Assembly: GCF_002979455.1 (NCBI RefSeq) | Contig: NZ_PCOU01000003.1 | Span: 171,462-235,461 of the forward strand | Length of the DNA: 64,000 nucleotides | DNA from: Chryseobacterium sp. MYb7 | GTDB lineage: Bacteria > Bacteroidota > Bacteroidia > Flavobacteriales > Weeksellaceae | Direction: 5' to 3' | In this document: one piece after another, positions 8,331 to 16,869 of the stretch | Layout: each line of letters starts with the position of its first letter | Position numbering within the stretch: the first letter of the stretch is position 1 | Notes under the pieces: generated by a model | Database searches by the model: none | What the model saw: the letters and a program-made list of their open reading frames with translations, nothing else | What the model was told of the DNA's origin: nothing | Made by a program: the position numbers and the translations under genes

Positions 8331-9989
8331 ATGAAACCTATCCTATTATTGATCTTTATCTTTACATTTTATTCTTATCAGGGACAAAGTAGAAATATTG
8401 TCAATCCTGAGAAAATCGAGAATCCGATTCAGAAAAAATACTCCGGAAAAATTGTTTTTCTTACCCAAAACATTGCGCTGGAAAATCTGAAAGATTCAGA
8501 TTTCCTCACTTCTTCTGTATTTCAGGAAAATGGAGATCTGGGGATTCATGCTTTCTTTGACAATTCTCTTGTCAACTATCTTCATCAGCTTGAACCCAGC
8601 TGGACTATTGATGAATTGCTTAAAAAAGGAAATTATCAATTCTCATTTTATGTAGATGGAAAGCTTATCTATAAAGAAAATCTCAATACAGGTGCGGGGA
8701 CTCCGGACAGTAAAAAAATCAAAACTTCATTGCGAATTCCTCTTGTCAGCAGTAAAAATGAAGATTCATGGGGAAGGTATTTATGGATGCGTTTTTATAT
8801 GGCTCATAACGGAATTGATGCACTGACAGCTGGAAATCACATTTTGAAAATTGAAATCCGGCCTTATCTCAATACTGGCACCATTAAAACAGGCCCTGTC
8901 ATTGCGGAAGGGCAGATCAATCTTACCGTTCCTTCTCAAAACATTCCGGAGCAGCAAATTGCACTTCAACCCATTCACTCTAATAGCGGATGGAAGGTTT
9001 CTCAGGAAAAAATCAATAAGGAAACCATCAGAAACCTGAATAAGAAAATTGCAGAAAACAGGTTTAAAAATATAACCGGAGTTGTCGTTATAAAAGAAGG
9101 GAAATTGCTTCTTGAAGAATATTTCAACGGATCCGGAAGAGACTCCTTGCAAGACACCCGTTCAGTAGGAAAGTCTTTTTCTTCAGCTTTAACGGGAATC
9201 GCGATCAAAGATGGATATTTAAAGAGTGAGAATCAAAATCTGAAGGAATTTTATGACCTGAAGCCCTTTAAAAATTATGCTTCACAAAAAGACAATGTCA
9301 CGATAAAAAGCTTATTGACAATGAGCTCAGGATTCGACGGAAACGATGAAAATTATGAATCTCCCGGAAATGAAGAAAATATGTATCCCACTGAAAACTG
9401 GATTAAGTTTATATTAGATCTGCCCATGACAGAGAATACAATAGGGAAAAATTGGAGTTATTTCACAGCTGGGGTTGTATTAACAGGAGATATTTTAGAT
9501 AAAAAAGTTCCACAAGGTTTGGAAAAATATGCTGATAAGAAGTTATTTCAACCTCTTGGAATCACCAACTATAAATGGCAGTTTACACCACAGCAAAAGC
9601 CTTCACTGGCGGGAGGACTACGTATGAAAACACTTGATTTTGCAAAATTCGGACAGTTGTATAAAAATAACGGAGTGTGGAATGGAAAAACAATATTGAG
9701 TAAGGACTGGATTAAAAAATCTTTCACCAATTATTTTACTGATAATCCTGATTTTGAAGGATATGGATATTTATTCTGGAGAAAGGTTTACACGGTGGGA
9801 AACAAAAGTTATGAAGCTTTCCAATCCAGTGGAAATGGGGGAAATAAAATCATTATTTTCATTCAAATACCAGTTGTCATAGTAATTACTGCACAAGCTT
9901 ACAACAAACCGTATGCACACCAGCAATCTGAGAAAATAGTACAGGATTATCTTTTACCCTCCTTAAAAATGAGTAATGAAAATCAGTAA
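8331..9989 (+). CDS. Exported serine hydrolase (class C beta-lactamase-like fold)
   Basis: A 552-residue protein with a signal peptide (MKPILLLIFIFTFYSYQGQS), an N-terminal ~220-residue domain of unknown fold and a C-terminal beta-lactamase/transpeptidase-like domain. The catalytic S-x-x-K is SVGK at residues 278-281; a Tyr motif (NWSYFTAG) and an SGNGG segment near the C-terminus take the places of the second and third conserved boxes. Such proteins are esterases or peptidases more often than true beta-lactamases. The ATG at 8331 was preferred to an upstream TTG that sits in the promoter box. Confidence 0.8.
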   Translation: MKPILLLIFIFTFYSYQGQSRNIVNPEKIENPIQKKYSGKIVFLTQNIALENLKDSDFLTSSVFQENGDLGIHAFFDNSLVNYLHQLEPSWTIDELLKKGNYQFSFYVDGKLIYKENLNTGAGTPDSKKIKTSLRIPLVSSKNEDSWGRYLWMRFYMAHNGIDALTAGNHILKIEIRPYLNTGTIKTGPVIAEGQINLTVPSQNIPEQQIALQPIHSNSGWKVSQEKINKETIRNLNKKIAENRFKNITGVVVIKEGKLLLEEYFNGSGRDSLQDTRSVGKSFSSALTGIAIKDGYLKSENQNLKEFYDLKPFKNYASQKDNVTIKSLLTMSSGFDGNDENYESPGNEENMYPTENWIKFILDLPMTENTIGKNWSYFTAGVVLTGDILDKKVPQGLEKYADKKLFQPLGITNYKWQFTPQQKPSLAGGLRMKTLDFAKFGQLYKNNGVWNGKTILSKDWIKKSFTNYFTDNPDFEGYGYLFWRKVYTVGNKSYEAFQSSGNGGNKIIIFIQIPVVIVITAQAYNKPYAHQQSEKIVQDYLLPSLKMSNENQ

Positions 9990-10029
9990 TGTAGTAGTAA
10001 GTAAAGTAATGTGGAAAAGTGAGAAAGAA

Positions 10030-10066
10030 TTGCTTATTGCTTATTGCTTATTGCTTATTGCTTATT
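10030..10066. repeat. Heptanucleotide tandem repeat TTGCTTA
   Basis: About 5.3 perfect copies of the 7-bp unit TTGCTTA, between the 3' ends of the serine hydrolase and rimM, ending 5 nt from the rimM stop. Perfect tandem units of this kind can change copy number by slippage. As it is intergenic, an effect on the protein is unlikely. Confidence 0.9.
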
Positions 10067-10070
10067 AAAG

Positions 10071-10613
10071 CTATTCGTCTTTCTTGGATGGAACAAGGAA
10101 TACATCAATAAGACCTTCAGGAAGTTCCATTTTGATTGTTCTTTCTTCTCTGTCAACTTCAAGAATCCAGTCTTTGATCATAGGAATAACCACTTCTTTT
10201 CCATCCAGATTGGTAACGAAATACACCTGTGCCGTCTGATCGTTTACAGATCTGATCACTCCACAGTTGTTATCATTTTGATCAAAAATTTCGAATCCAA
10301 TGATTTCGTGGTAATAGAATTGTTTTCCTGAAAGTTTAGGCAATGAAGTAAGCGGAAGGTAAACACTTTTACCCAACACCTGATCTACTAGAGCCTCAGA
10401 AGAGTTTTTGAATGCAAGATTCAGAGCATCAAGTTTGCTCCATGATGATTTTTCAATAAAAAATGGAACCAATAATCCGTTGATTTCAACGAATATTGAT
10501 TCCAATTTATTGTAAAGCTCGGGTTGATCGGTATCCAATTTAAGGATTACGTTACCCGCAAGTCCATGTCTGCGTGTGATTTTTCCTAAAAAATAGCAAT
10601 CTTCTTTACGCAT
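10071..10613 (-). CDS. rimM: 16S rRNA processing protein RimM
   Basis: A 180-residue RimM homologue. The N-terminal domain starts YFLGKITRRHGLAGNVILKL (typical G-x-I-x-x-x-HG-x-x-G of RimM), followed by a PRC-barrel domain from about residue 95 with an acidic C-terminus ending in LVPSKKDE. RimM binds ribosomal protein S19 and helps mature the 30S head. It follows rpsP by 14 nt on the minus strand; rpsP-rimM is a widely conserved gene pair. Confidence 0.95.
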   Translation of the reverse strand: MRKEDCYFLGKITRRHGLAGNVILKLDTDQPELYNKLESIFVEINGLLVPFFIEKSSWSKLDALNLAFKNSSEALVDQVLGKSVYLPLTSLPKLSGKQFYYHEIIGFEIFDQNDNNCGVIRSVNDQTAQVYFVTNLDGKEVVIPMIKDWILEVDREERTIKMELPEGLIDVFLVPSKKDE

Positions 10614-10627
10614 AACAGGGTTTGTTC

Positions 10628-11194
10628 TTAAGCTTCAGTGTTTTCTTCAGTTTCAGCAGCAGGAGCTTCTCCTTCTGTAGCTTCAGCAACAACTTCTTCA
10701 GCAGGTGCGTTTGCAGCTTCTTCAGCAGCTTTAGCATCAGCTTCAGCTTGTGCTGCAGCAGCAACTCTAGCTTCGTTTACTTTTACTTCAGCTTCTAAAG
10801 CAGCTTTCTTAGCATCAGCTTTAGCAGTTGCTAAACCTTCTACTTTACCTTGTACTTTAGAATCTTTAGCTTCTACCCAAGCATTGAATCTTTTTTCAGC
10901 TTCAGCTTCGTCAAAAGCACCTTTAGCTACACCACCTTGTAAGTGTTTTTTGTAAAGAGCACCTTTGTAAGATAGAATAGCTCTAGCAGTATCAGTAGGC
11001 TGAGCACCGTTGTTTAACCACTGTACAGCAGAATCAACGTTCAATTCGATAGTTGCTGGGTTAGTAATTGGGTTGTAAGTTCCTAGTTTTTCGATGAATT
11101 TACCATCTCTTCTAGCTCTAGAATCTGCAACCACGATGTGGAAAAAAGGTTTTCCTTTTTTACCGTGTCTTTGTAATCTGATTTTTACTGACAT
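10628..11194 (-). CDS. rpsP: 30S ribosomal protein S16 with Ala/Glu-rich tail
   Basis: Residues 1-85 are a canonical S16 (MSVKIRLQRHGKKGKPFFHI at the start, YNPITNP, GAQPTDTAR). The protein is 188 residues long, about twice the length of E. coli S16; the extra ~100 residues are Ala/Glu/Lys-rich and low in complexity (for example EARVAAAAQAEADAKAAEEA), helical then acidic. Long tails of this type are known in Bacteroidota S16 proteins. It is the first gene of the rpsP-rimM operon. Confidence 0.95.
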   Translation of the reverse strand: MSVKIRLQRHGKKGKPFFHIVVADSRARRDGKFIEKLGTYNPITNPATIELNVDSAVQWLNNGAQPTDTARAILSYKGALYKKHLQGGVAKGAFDEAEAEKRFNAWVEAKDSKVQGKVEGLATAKADAKKAALEAEVKVNEARVAAAAQAEADAKAAEEAANAPAEEVVAEATEGEAPAAETEENTEA

Positions 11195-11210
11195 AATGTT
11201 TGAATTTTAT

Positions 11211-11250
11211 GGGAACTCGTCCCAGTTAAATATTTAAGAGTGCAAAGATA
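11211..11250 (-). promoter_or_regulatory. rpsP promoter box and small leader hairpin
   Basis: On the minus strand TATCTTTG (11250-11243) fits the -7 consensus. Downstream in the leader, TGGGA-5 nt-TCCCA (11225-11211) can form a small hairpin 16 nt before the rpsP ATG. A role in ribosomal-protein autoregulation is possible but not supported beyond position. Confidence 0.45.
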
Positions 11251-11312
11251 GTAAAAAAGTTTGAAGTAAAAAGCTCAAAGTAAAAAGTTTTATAAATTCA
11301 AATTATTTTTTT

Positions 11313-11897
11313 CTAACCAAGCATAGCAAGAGAGAATATTGTTGAAATAATTACGGAAATAAGAACAGCCATAAAAACAACAAAATTATCCCGCGTCTTT
11401 CCCGTAATTCCATAGATCACGAAATAGTTGATGATATAAACAGGTACCAGCAGAAAAAATGAAAATTCTCCTGTAGATGTCATCACAGCCTTAAAAAAAA
11501 GAAGTCCGGTAACAGAAGCTGCTACAAGTCCTAAAAGGCTTTTAAAAATTATTTTCGAATCTATTTTATCATTTTCTTTTACTTTTGAAAACTGATCAAA
11601 TTTATCCAGAATAAAAACTTTCAAATCACTGCTTCCGATCATTTTCGAAGAGATCGTTTCAAGAATAGTATCTATCTTTTCTCCCTTTTGTACCATTTTG
11701 TGTACTTCAAATGAGATTCTCCCTTTTTCTTTAACTAAAACCTTCCTGAATTCTGCTGCTTTTACAAATTCATCATAATTGAATTGCTGACTGATGGCTT
11801 CACGCAGTTCATCATTGATTGTACCGGTATGATCAGTCATATGAAGATAAGCAGCATGCAGATCTTCTTCATTATAATTTCTGTAAATATTCTTCAT
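11313..11897 (-). CDS. Hypothetical membrane protein
   Basis: A 194-residue protein I do not recognise. Residues 1-120 are charged and helical; residues 121-194 contain three hydrophobic segments (about 122-145, 147-166 and 172-192) that should span the membrane. It starts immediately at the end of the nitroreductase gene (zero spacing), so the two are very probably co-translated. Confidence 0.6.
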   Translation of the reverse strand: MKNIYRNYNEEDLHAAYLHMTDHTGTINDELREAISQQFNYDEFVKAAEFRKVLVKEKGRISFEVHKMVQKGEKIDTILETISSKMIGSSDLKVFILDKFDQFSKVKENDKIDSKIIFKSLLGLVAASVTGLLFFKAVMTSTGEFSFFLLVPVYIINYFVIYGITGKTRDNFVVFMAVLISVIISTIFSLAMLG

Positions 11898-12407
11898 CTA
11901 TACCATTCCCATATAGAAAAGTCCCAGACATTGCTGGTTTTCTTCAATAATCAAGGAATCTTTCAACTCCTCTACAATTTTAGGAGAGCTCCAGTAACAC
12001 CCGATATTATTTGCTGTACAGGTAAGATACATATTCTGAACGGCCATTGAAGTTGCTGCTATTTCTTCCCATTCAGGAACCATTCCGCTGAAATTGACTA
12101 CGATGGAAACTACAACATTGGCTTTATTGATTTTAAAACCGATATCTGCGTATTTTTTTTCTAAGAAAAGCTGTTCGGGTGTAATTGCTTTATAGATTGC
12201 CTGCATTTCTGATGCCAGCTGTGCTTTTTCTTCTCCTTTGAATATCTTGAAACGCCAAGGTTTAGTACGTTTATGATTGGGAGCAAATGTGGCAGAGTTT
12301 ACAATTTCCTCTACAACTTCCTGAGATATCTCTGTGTCTGTATAATCTTTTGGGAAAATACTTCTTCTTTGCTCTATAATTTCTTTTAAAATGGATGCAT
12401 TATTCAT
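11898..12407 (-). CDS. Nitroreductase family protein
   Basis: A 169-residue FMN-dependent nitroreductase-fold protein. Supporting segments are IIEQRRSIFPKDY (the R-R-S/T FMN-phosphate motif near the N-terminus), ATFAPNHKRTKPWRFKIF (the APS/NxxPW motif) and the C-terminal NNIGCYWSS near residue 130. It is short for the family (about 180-220) but has both ends of the fold. Substrate unknown. It is directly coupled to the membrane protein gene at 11313. Confidence 0.85.
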   Translation of the reverse strand: MNNASILKEIIEQRRSIFPKDYTDTEISQEVVEEIVNSATFAPNHKRTKPWRFKIFKGEEKAQLASEMQAIYKAITPEQLFLEKKYADIGFKINKANVVVSIVVNFSGMVPEWEEIAATSMAVQNMYLTCTANNIGCYWSSPKIVEELKDSLIIEENQQCLGLFYMGMV

Positions 12408-12500
12408 ACAACAAAATTACGAAAAAGATGGATGCAGGAAGCGGAATGAAGGAAGTTTAATGTTTAGTGGGATAATAGAAATATTAAAAGCTTATCAAAA

Positions 12501-12552
12501 TTACTTTTTACTTTTTACTTTTTACTTTTTACTTTTTACTTTTTACTTTTAC
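12501..12552. repeat. Heptanucleotide tandem repeat ACTTTTT
   Basis: Seven units with a strict 7-bp period (AC at 12503, 12510, 12517, 12524, 12531, 12538, 12545) and a last degenerate unit. The stop codon of the GreA-like gene (12549-12551) lies inside the array, so slippage would move the sequence just after the stop. A related, shorter AGTAAAA pattern is at 11263-11287. Confidence 0.9.
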
Positions 12553-12998
12553 AAAACCTCTATAATCTTCTGATGGATTTGGTTCAGGGTAAATTCATCG
12601 CCAGGCTTCATCCCCATCATTTTTTTGGCCATAGGACTTTCGGGAGAGATGGCGTAGAACCTGTCTCCCTCAAAAAAAAACTCCCCTAATGACACAGATA
12701 TATAAAATCTGGCTTTGTTCGTGATAACCAGAGAACCAAGCTGCACTTTTTCTGTAGCTGTATTCAGTACTTTTGCCATATTTCTTTTAAGATCATTCAA
12801 AGCCCCCAGTTGTCGCTGCATCTGATAGATCTCCTCCTGTATTTCTTCTCTCATGCTGTCATACTTCGGAGTTTTTTTGATGTCGCGACTGGCTTCCAGG
12901 GTAAATTCAATAAAGTTTTTAAGCTTTTCAATTTTCTCTGCGATGGTGGTCTTCACAAAGTCTCTGATATCACTTTTTTCAAATACGATCTTCTCCAT
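12549..12998 (-). CDS. GreA/GreB-like transcription elongation factor
   Basis: A 149-residue protein with an N-terminal helical hairpin (about 1-70; charged, coiled-coil-like) and a C-terminal FKBP-like domain ending in AISPESPMAKKMMGMKPGDE, the GreA/GreB signature. GreA rescues backtracked RNA polymerase by stimulating transcript cleavage; the acidic tip residues that do so are not clearly recognisable here, so it may bind the secondary channel without strong cleavage activity. It is shorter than GreA (158). The ORF ends in a tandem repeat. Confidence 0.7.
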   Translation of the reverse strand: MEKIVFEKSDIRDFVKTTIAEKIEKLKNFIEFTLEASRDIKKTPKYDSMREEIQEEIYQMQRQLGALNDLKRNMAKVLNTATEKVQLGSLVITNKARFYISVSLGEFFFEGDRFYAISPESPMAKKMMGMKPGDEFTLNQIHQKIIEVL

Positions 12999-13103
12999 AC
13001 AATCTATTCTTTATATAAAGATAATATTTTTAGAATAATATTTCCCGGGCTTAACATAAAATAATGCTCACAAAATAACCATTATCTTTTAAAAAATTAT
13101 CTT

Positions 13104-13111
13104 TAGATTTG
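13104..13111 (+). promoter_or_regulatory. -7 promoter box for DUF805 gene
   Basis: TAGATTTG fits TAnnTTTG and lies 20 nt before the ATG at 13132. No clear -33 TTG. Confidence 0.4.
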
Positions 13112-13131
13112 CCTTTTTTAAAACTAAAACC

Positions 13132-13491
13132 ATGTTTAAAGCACCATTTTCATTTGATGGAAGAATCAGAAGGACAGAATACGGATTGTCCTATCTTCTA
13201 TATCTGGTATTTTCTGTACCTTTTAATATCTACTTTCAGAGTAACGAACCATCAGGCAGTGTTACTTTTGTATTCTTTCTTTTACTGATTCCATTTCTTT
13301 GGTTTCTTCTTGCACAAGGGGCAAAAAGATGTCACGACAGAGGAAATTCCGGTTGGTATCAATTAATTCCTTTCTATAGTTTATGGATGTTATTCGCAGA
13401 CAGCGATCACGGTCCTAATGAGTATGGTCCTAATCCTAAAGGTGAAGGCAACTATAACTCCATCAACGAGATTGGTAAGAAAGAATTGTAA
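13132..13491 (+). CDS. DUF805 membrane protein
   Basis: A 119-residue inner-membrane protein of the DUF805 family. It starts with FDGRIRRTEYG (the usual F-x-GR-x-x-R-x-E/Y motif) and has three hydrophobic segments (about 20-36, 44-62, 78-92), the cytoplasmic motif AKRCHDRGNSGW and a C-terminal DSDHGPNEYGPNPKG typical of the family. The function of DUF805 is unknown. It is monocistronic and shares a bidirectional terminator with the SRPBCC gene. Confidence 0.9.
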   Translation: MFKAPFSFDGRIRRTEYGLSYLLYLVFSVPFNIYFQSNEPSGSVTFVFFLLLIPFLWFLLAQGAKRCHDRGNSGWYQLIPFYSLWMLFADSDHGPNEYGPNPKGEGNYNSINEIGKKEL

Positions 13492-13495
13492 TAAA

Positions 13496-13522
13496 AAAGC
13501 CTTGTAAAATTTACAAGGCTTT
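13496..13522. terminator. Bidirectional terminator between DUF805 and SRPBCC genes
   Basis: A perfect inverted repeat with 13-bp arms (AAAGCCTTGTAAA and its complement around a single A) placed between two convergent genes, with A/T runs on both sides. Confidence 0.9.
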
Positions 13523-13526
13523 CATT

Positions 13527-14057
13527 TTATTTTTCAGCTAGTTTCTTCAGATCACCTAGCCCCTGGCTAAACATTTTATCCATGTTTCCGTTCATCAAAG
13601 GTTTCATAATCTTCATCATAGGAGTAAGCTCATTATCTATCATCCAGGTCACTTTGGTACCGCTTCCTTCAGGAGCCATAATGAAATTCGCTTTCATATC
13701 TCCTTCAAAAGGTTCTACAAAGTGAAGTTTTGTACCCATTTTTTGGTTTGGAATCAGCTCAGTAATCGACTGTTCTCCCTCTCCTACATTTTTATCTCCT
13801 TTCCAATGATAGGAATCTCCTACTTTATCTCCATTTCCGGAATAGGTAATGACAATATTTTTATCAGCTTTGGAAAAAGGATCCCATTGATTATATCCTT
13901 TTAAATTACCTGTATAGGTCCATACTTTTTCCTGTGGTGCATTGATAACAATAGATTTTTCATAGTGGTAATCTTTACTGAAAGCCAGCATGGCAATTAC
14001 AGCATAGATGAGAATCAGTACGATAATGGTACCAATAATTTTTAAGAGTGTTTTCAT
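13527..14057 (-). CDS. Membrane-anchored SRPBCC (polyketide cyclase-like) protein
   Basis: A 176-residue protein with an N-terminal membrane segment (residues 5-28) and a START/SRPBCC fold: SIVINAPQEKVWTYTGNLKGYNQWDPF is the usual first strand and helix (about 35-60), and the C-terminal amphipathic helix MFSQGLGDLKKLAE closes the cavity. Ligand unknown. It is divergent from the M3 peptidase gene. Confidence 0.8.
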   Translation of the reverse strand: MKTLLKIIGTIIVLILIYAVIAMLAFSKDYHYEKSIVINAPQEKVWTYTGNLKGYNQWDPFSKADKNIVITYSGNGDKVGDSYHWKGDKNVGEGEQSITELIPNQKMGTKLHFVEPFEGDMKANFIMAPEGSGTKVTWMIDNELTPMMKIMKPLMNGNMDKMFSQGLGDLKKLAEK

Positions 14058-14269
14058 AGTCTACATATTTAAGGTTATTTATTTTAATAATGATGTTCAA
14101 ATCTGTTTTCAAAATTAAATATTCCCACATCACTCCCTCTTTCCATATGACAAGATTAATTAAAGATAAGGTATTTTTGTCACAACTTGCCACTGAGGCA
14201 TTATTTTTGACCGTTTCAGCTGTGGTTCCCAATGAATCATTAAATTTACCTTATATAAAAAGATCAAAA

Positions 14270-16306
14270 ATGAATATTTTAACAGAAAAATTTAACACAC
14301 CATATCATTCAGCTCCATTCAATAGCATTAAAAATGAAGATTATCTTCCTGCATTTAAGGATTTGATTCAAAAATCTGAAGCAGAAGTTGATGCTATTGT
14401 CAACAATCCTGATGCGCCCAATTTTGAAAATGTAATTGAAGCATTGGCCTATTCCGGGGAACAGCTGGACGTGGTTTCTAATATTTTTTTCAATTTAAAT
14501 TCTGCAGAGACCAGCGACGAAATCCAGCAGATTGCTCAGGAAGTTTCTCCGATCTTAACAGAATATTCTTCAAAAATTTCTCAGAACGAAGCTCTTTTCA
14601 GCAAAATCAAAAAAGTATATGATGAAAAGGAAAAATATAATCTTAATGAAGAGCAGGAAATGCTTTTGAATGAGACCTACAAAGGTTTTGTAAGAAGCGG
14701 CGCTTTATTGAATGAGAAAGACAAAGAAAAATTAAAGAAAATCAGCATGGATCTTTCTTTAAAATCTTTACAGTTCGGACAAAATGTACTGGCTTCTACG
14801 AATGCTTATTTTAAACATATCACGAATAAAAAAGATCTTGCAGGAATTCCTGAAGCCATCATCGATCAATATGCTGAGGAAGCTAAAGAAAGAAACCTTG
14901 AAGGCTGGGTTGTGACTTTACAATATCCAAGCTATATTCCGTTTATGACGTATGCTGAAAACCGTGAACTGAGAAAGGAACTGGCTTTGGCCAATGGTAA
15001 AAAATCTTTTGACGGTGGAGAATTTGACAACCAAAACCTTATTAAAGAGCTTCTGAATTTAAAGCAGCAAAAAGCTGAGCTTATCGGATATAAAAACTAT
15101 GCAGATTTTGTACTGGAAGAGAGAATGGCTAAATCTCCGGTAAAAGTTTTAGATTTTTTGAATGAACTTTTAACGAAAGCAAAACCTTATGCTGATAAAG
15201 AAATTGAAGAATTAAAAGCTTTAGCAAAAGCCGATGGAATTGATGAAATGCAAGGTTACGACCACGCATTCTATGCTGAAAAACTTCGTAAGGCTAAATT
15301 CGATCTTAATGATGAAGAACTAAAGCCTTATTTCCCATTAAATCAGGTTCAGGATGCAGTATTCGGGCTGACTGGAAAACTTTTCGGACTGAGTTTTGAG
15401 GAGAGAAATGACATTCCGAAATACCATGAAGATGTAAAAGTATACGAAGTAAAGGAGGCCTTCGACTCCGCTCAGACTGGCAGCTACAAGGCATTATTAT
15501 ACGTTGATTATTTTCCAAGAAAAGGGAAAAGGGCCGGAGCATGGATGACCAGCTACAAAAACCAATACAAGCAAAACGGTGAAAATTCCCGTCCGCACAT
15601 TTCAATTGTCTGCAACTTCAGCAAACCGACAAAAGATAGTCCTAGCTTACTGACGTTCCAGGAGGTGACTACTCTATTCCACGAATTCGGACACGCTCTT
15701 CACGGAATGATGGCGGATACTCAATATCCTACCCTTTCCGGAACTTCCGTAAAATGGGATTTTGTGGAACTTCCATCACAGTTCCTGGAAAACTTCTGTT
15801 ATGAACCGGAGTTTCTAAAAACATTTGCAAAGCATTATAAAACCGGAGAAGTACTTCCCGACGAAAAAATTGAGAAAATCGAACAGTCTAAAAACTTCAT
15901 GGAAGGGTATCAGACTTTAAGACAACTAGGTTTTGGACTTTTGGACATGAACTATCATACAAAAGTGGCAGAACTGGAGAACGAGAGTGTAAAAGAATTT
16001 GAGGATAAATATACCAAAGCAACCACTCTTTATCCTTCCAACTCAGAGACAGCAATGAGCCCAAGTTTCTCACACATTTTTCAGGGAGGATATTCTGCAG
16101 GATATTATTCTTACAAATGGGCAGAAGTTTTGGATGCCGATGCTTTCCAATATTTTAAAGAAAATGGCATCTTCAATCCTGAGATTGCAGCCAAATATAA
16201 AATACTGCTTTCTTCAGGCGGAACAAAAGACCCAATGGAACTTTACAAAAATTTCAGAGGTAGCGAACCGAAAGTGGAAAGCTTACTGAAAAGAGCATTT
16301 GGATAA
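14270..16306 (+). CDS. dcp: M3 family oligopeptidase / peptidyl-dipeptidase Dcp
   Basis: A 678-residue zinc metallopeptidase of family M3. The catalytic HEFGH is at residues 471-475, followed by the third ligand region about 25 residues later. The protein has no signal peptide, so it should be cytoplasmic and degrade oligopeptides. The frame is open 60 codons further upstream, but the Met at 14270 (MNILTEKFNTPYHSAPF) matches the usual M3 start. Residues 398-403 (FDSAQT) look like an in-frame insertion derived from an interspersed repeat (15460-15474). Sits alone between its divergent neighbour and a terminator at 16327. Confidence 0.9.
   Translation: MNILTEKFNTPYHSAPFNSIKNEDYLPAFKDLIQKSEAEVDAIVNNPDAPNFENVIEALAYSGEQLDVVSNIFFNLNSAETSDEIQQIAQEVSPILTEYSSKISQNEALFSKIKKVYDEKEKYNLNEEQEMLLNETYKGFVRSGALLNEKDKEKLKKISMDLSLKSLQFGQNVLASTNAYFKHITNKKDLAGIPEAIIDQYAEEAKERNLEGWVVTLQYPSYIPFMTYAENRELRKELALANGKKSFDGGEFDNQNLIKELLNLKQQKAELIGYKNYADFVLEERMAKSPVKVLDFLNELLTKAKPYADKEIEELKALAKADGIDEMQGYDHAFYAEKLRKAKFDLNDEELKPYFPLNQVQDAVFGLTGKLFGLSFEERNDIPKYHEDVKVYEVKEAFDSAQTGSYKALLYVDYFPRKGKRAGAWMTSYKNQYKQNGENSRPHISIVCNFSKPTKDSPSLLTFQEVTTLFHEFGHALHGMMADTQYPTLSGTSVKWDFVELPSQFLENFCYEPEFLKTFAKHYKTGEVLPDEKIEKIEQSKNFMEGYQTLRQLGFGLLDMNYHTKVAELENESVKEFEDKYTKATTLYPSNSETAMSPSFSHIFQGGYSAGYYSYKWAEVLDADAFQYFKENGIFNPEIAAKYKILLSSGGTKDPMELYKNFRGSEPKVESLLKRAFG
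15460..15474 (+). repeat. Interspersed repeat fragment inside M3 peptidase
   Basis: CTTCGACTCCGCTCA, identical to the intergenic copy at 7169-7183. It encodes the residues around FDSA in a segment (VKEA-FDSAQT-GSYKALLY) where other M3 peptidases have a tight turn. The insertion keeps the frame. Confidence 0.55.
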
Positions 16307-16326
16307 TCAATACGAAAATACAATAT

Positions 16327-16354
16327 AAAAAGAACAGTGATTGCTGTTCTTTTT
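16327..16354 (+). terminator. Terminator after M3 peptidase
   Basis: AAAAAGAACAG and its exact complement flank a 6-nt loop, ending in a T-run 20 nt after the M3 stop codon. Confidence 0.85.
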
Positions 16355-16398
16355 TGTTTTAAATTAGTCATCCGATAACCTCAATCAATTTCTGATAC

Positions 16399-16818
16399 AT
16401 GACCATTCAAGAACAAATCCAAGACTATATCAACAGCCAGCCAGAGCTAAAACATAATGACATGCAGCAACTTCACCACATCATTCTGGAGCTGATGCCG
16501 GAATGCCAGCTGTGGTTTCTGGATGGTAAAAACAGTGAGAATAAAACCGTTTCCAATCCTAATATTGGATATGGATTGTATACTATGCAATATGCTGGCG
16601 GAAAAACCAGAGACTTTTACCAGATTGGAATGAGTGCCAATACAACGGGCATTTCCCTTTATATTATGAATATCAGTGATAAAACCTATTTAGCTAAAAC
16701 CTATGGAGAAAAAATAGGGAAAGCCAGTGTAACGGGATATTGTATTAAATTCAAAGCTTTGAAAGATATCAACATTGAAATACTGAAAGCTGCAATACTG
16801 GATGGAATTAAAGAGTAA
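16399..16818 (+). CDS. DUF1801 domain protein
   Basis: A 139-residue protein of the DUF1801 (YdhG/AF-like) family: an N-terminal helix with IQDYINSQPE, then a beta-rich domain with NIGYGLYTMQYAGGKTRDF and a C-terminal helical segment (IKFKALKDINIEILKAAI). Function unknown; these small cytosolic proteins have an iron-chaperone-like fold. It starts shortly after the M3 terminator and is probably transcribed alone. Confidence 0.75.
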   Translation: MTIQEQIQDYINSQPELKHNDMQQLHHIILELMPECQLWFLDGKNSENKTVSNPNIGYGLYTMQYAGGKTRDFYQIGMSANTTGISLYIMNISDKTYLAKTYGEKIGKASVTGYCIKFKALKDINIEILKAAILDGIKE

Positions 16819-16869
16819 AAAGCTAAATTTGCACATTATAAGCAATCATCCATTCTGTAATTTTAAATA

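Noticed and set aside
14090..14269. 60-codon extension of the M3 peptidase
   Set aside because: Low similarity to the family, overlaps the divergent intergenic region, and the Met at 14270 is the usual start.
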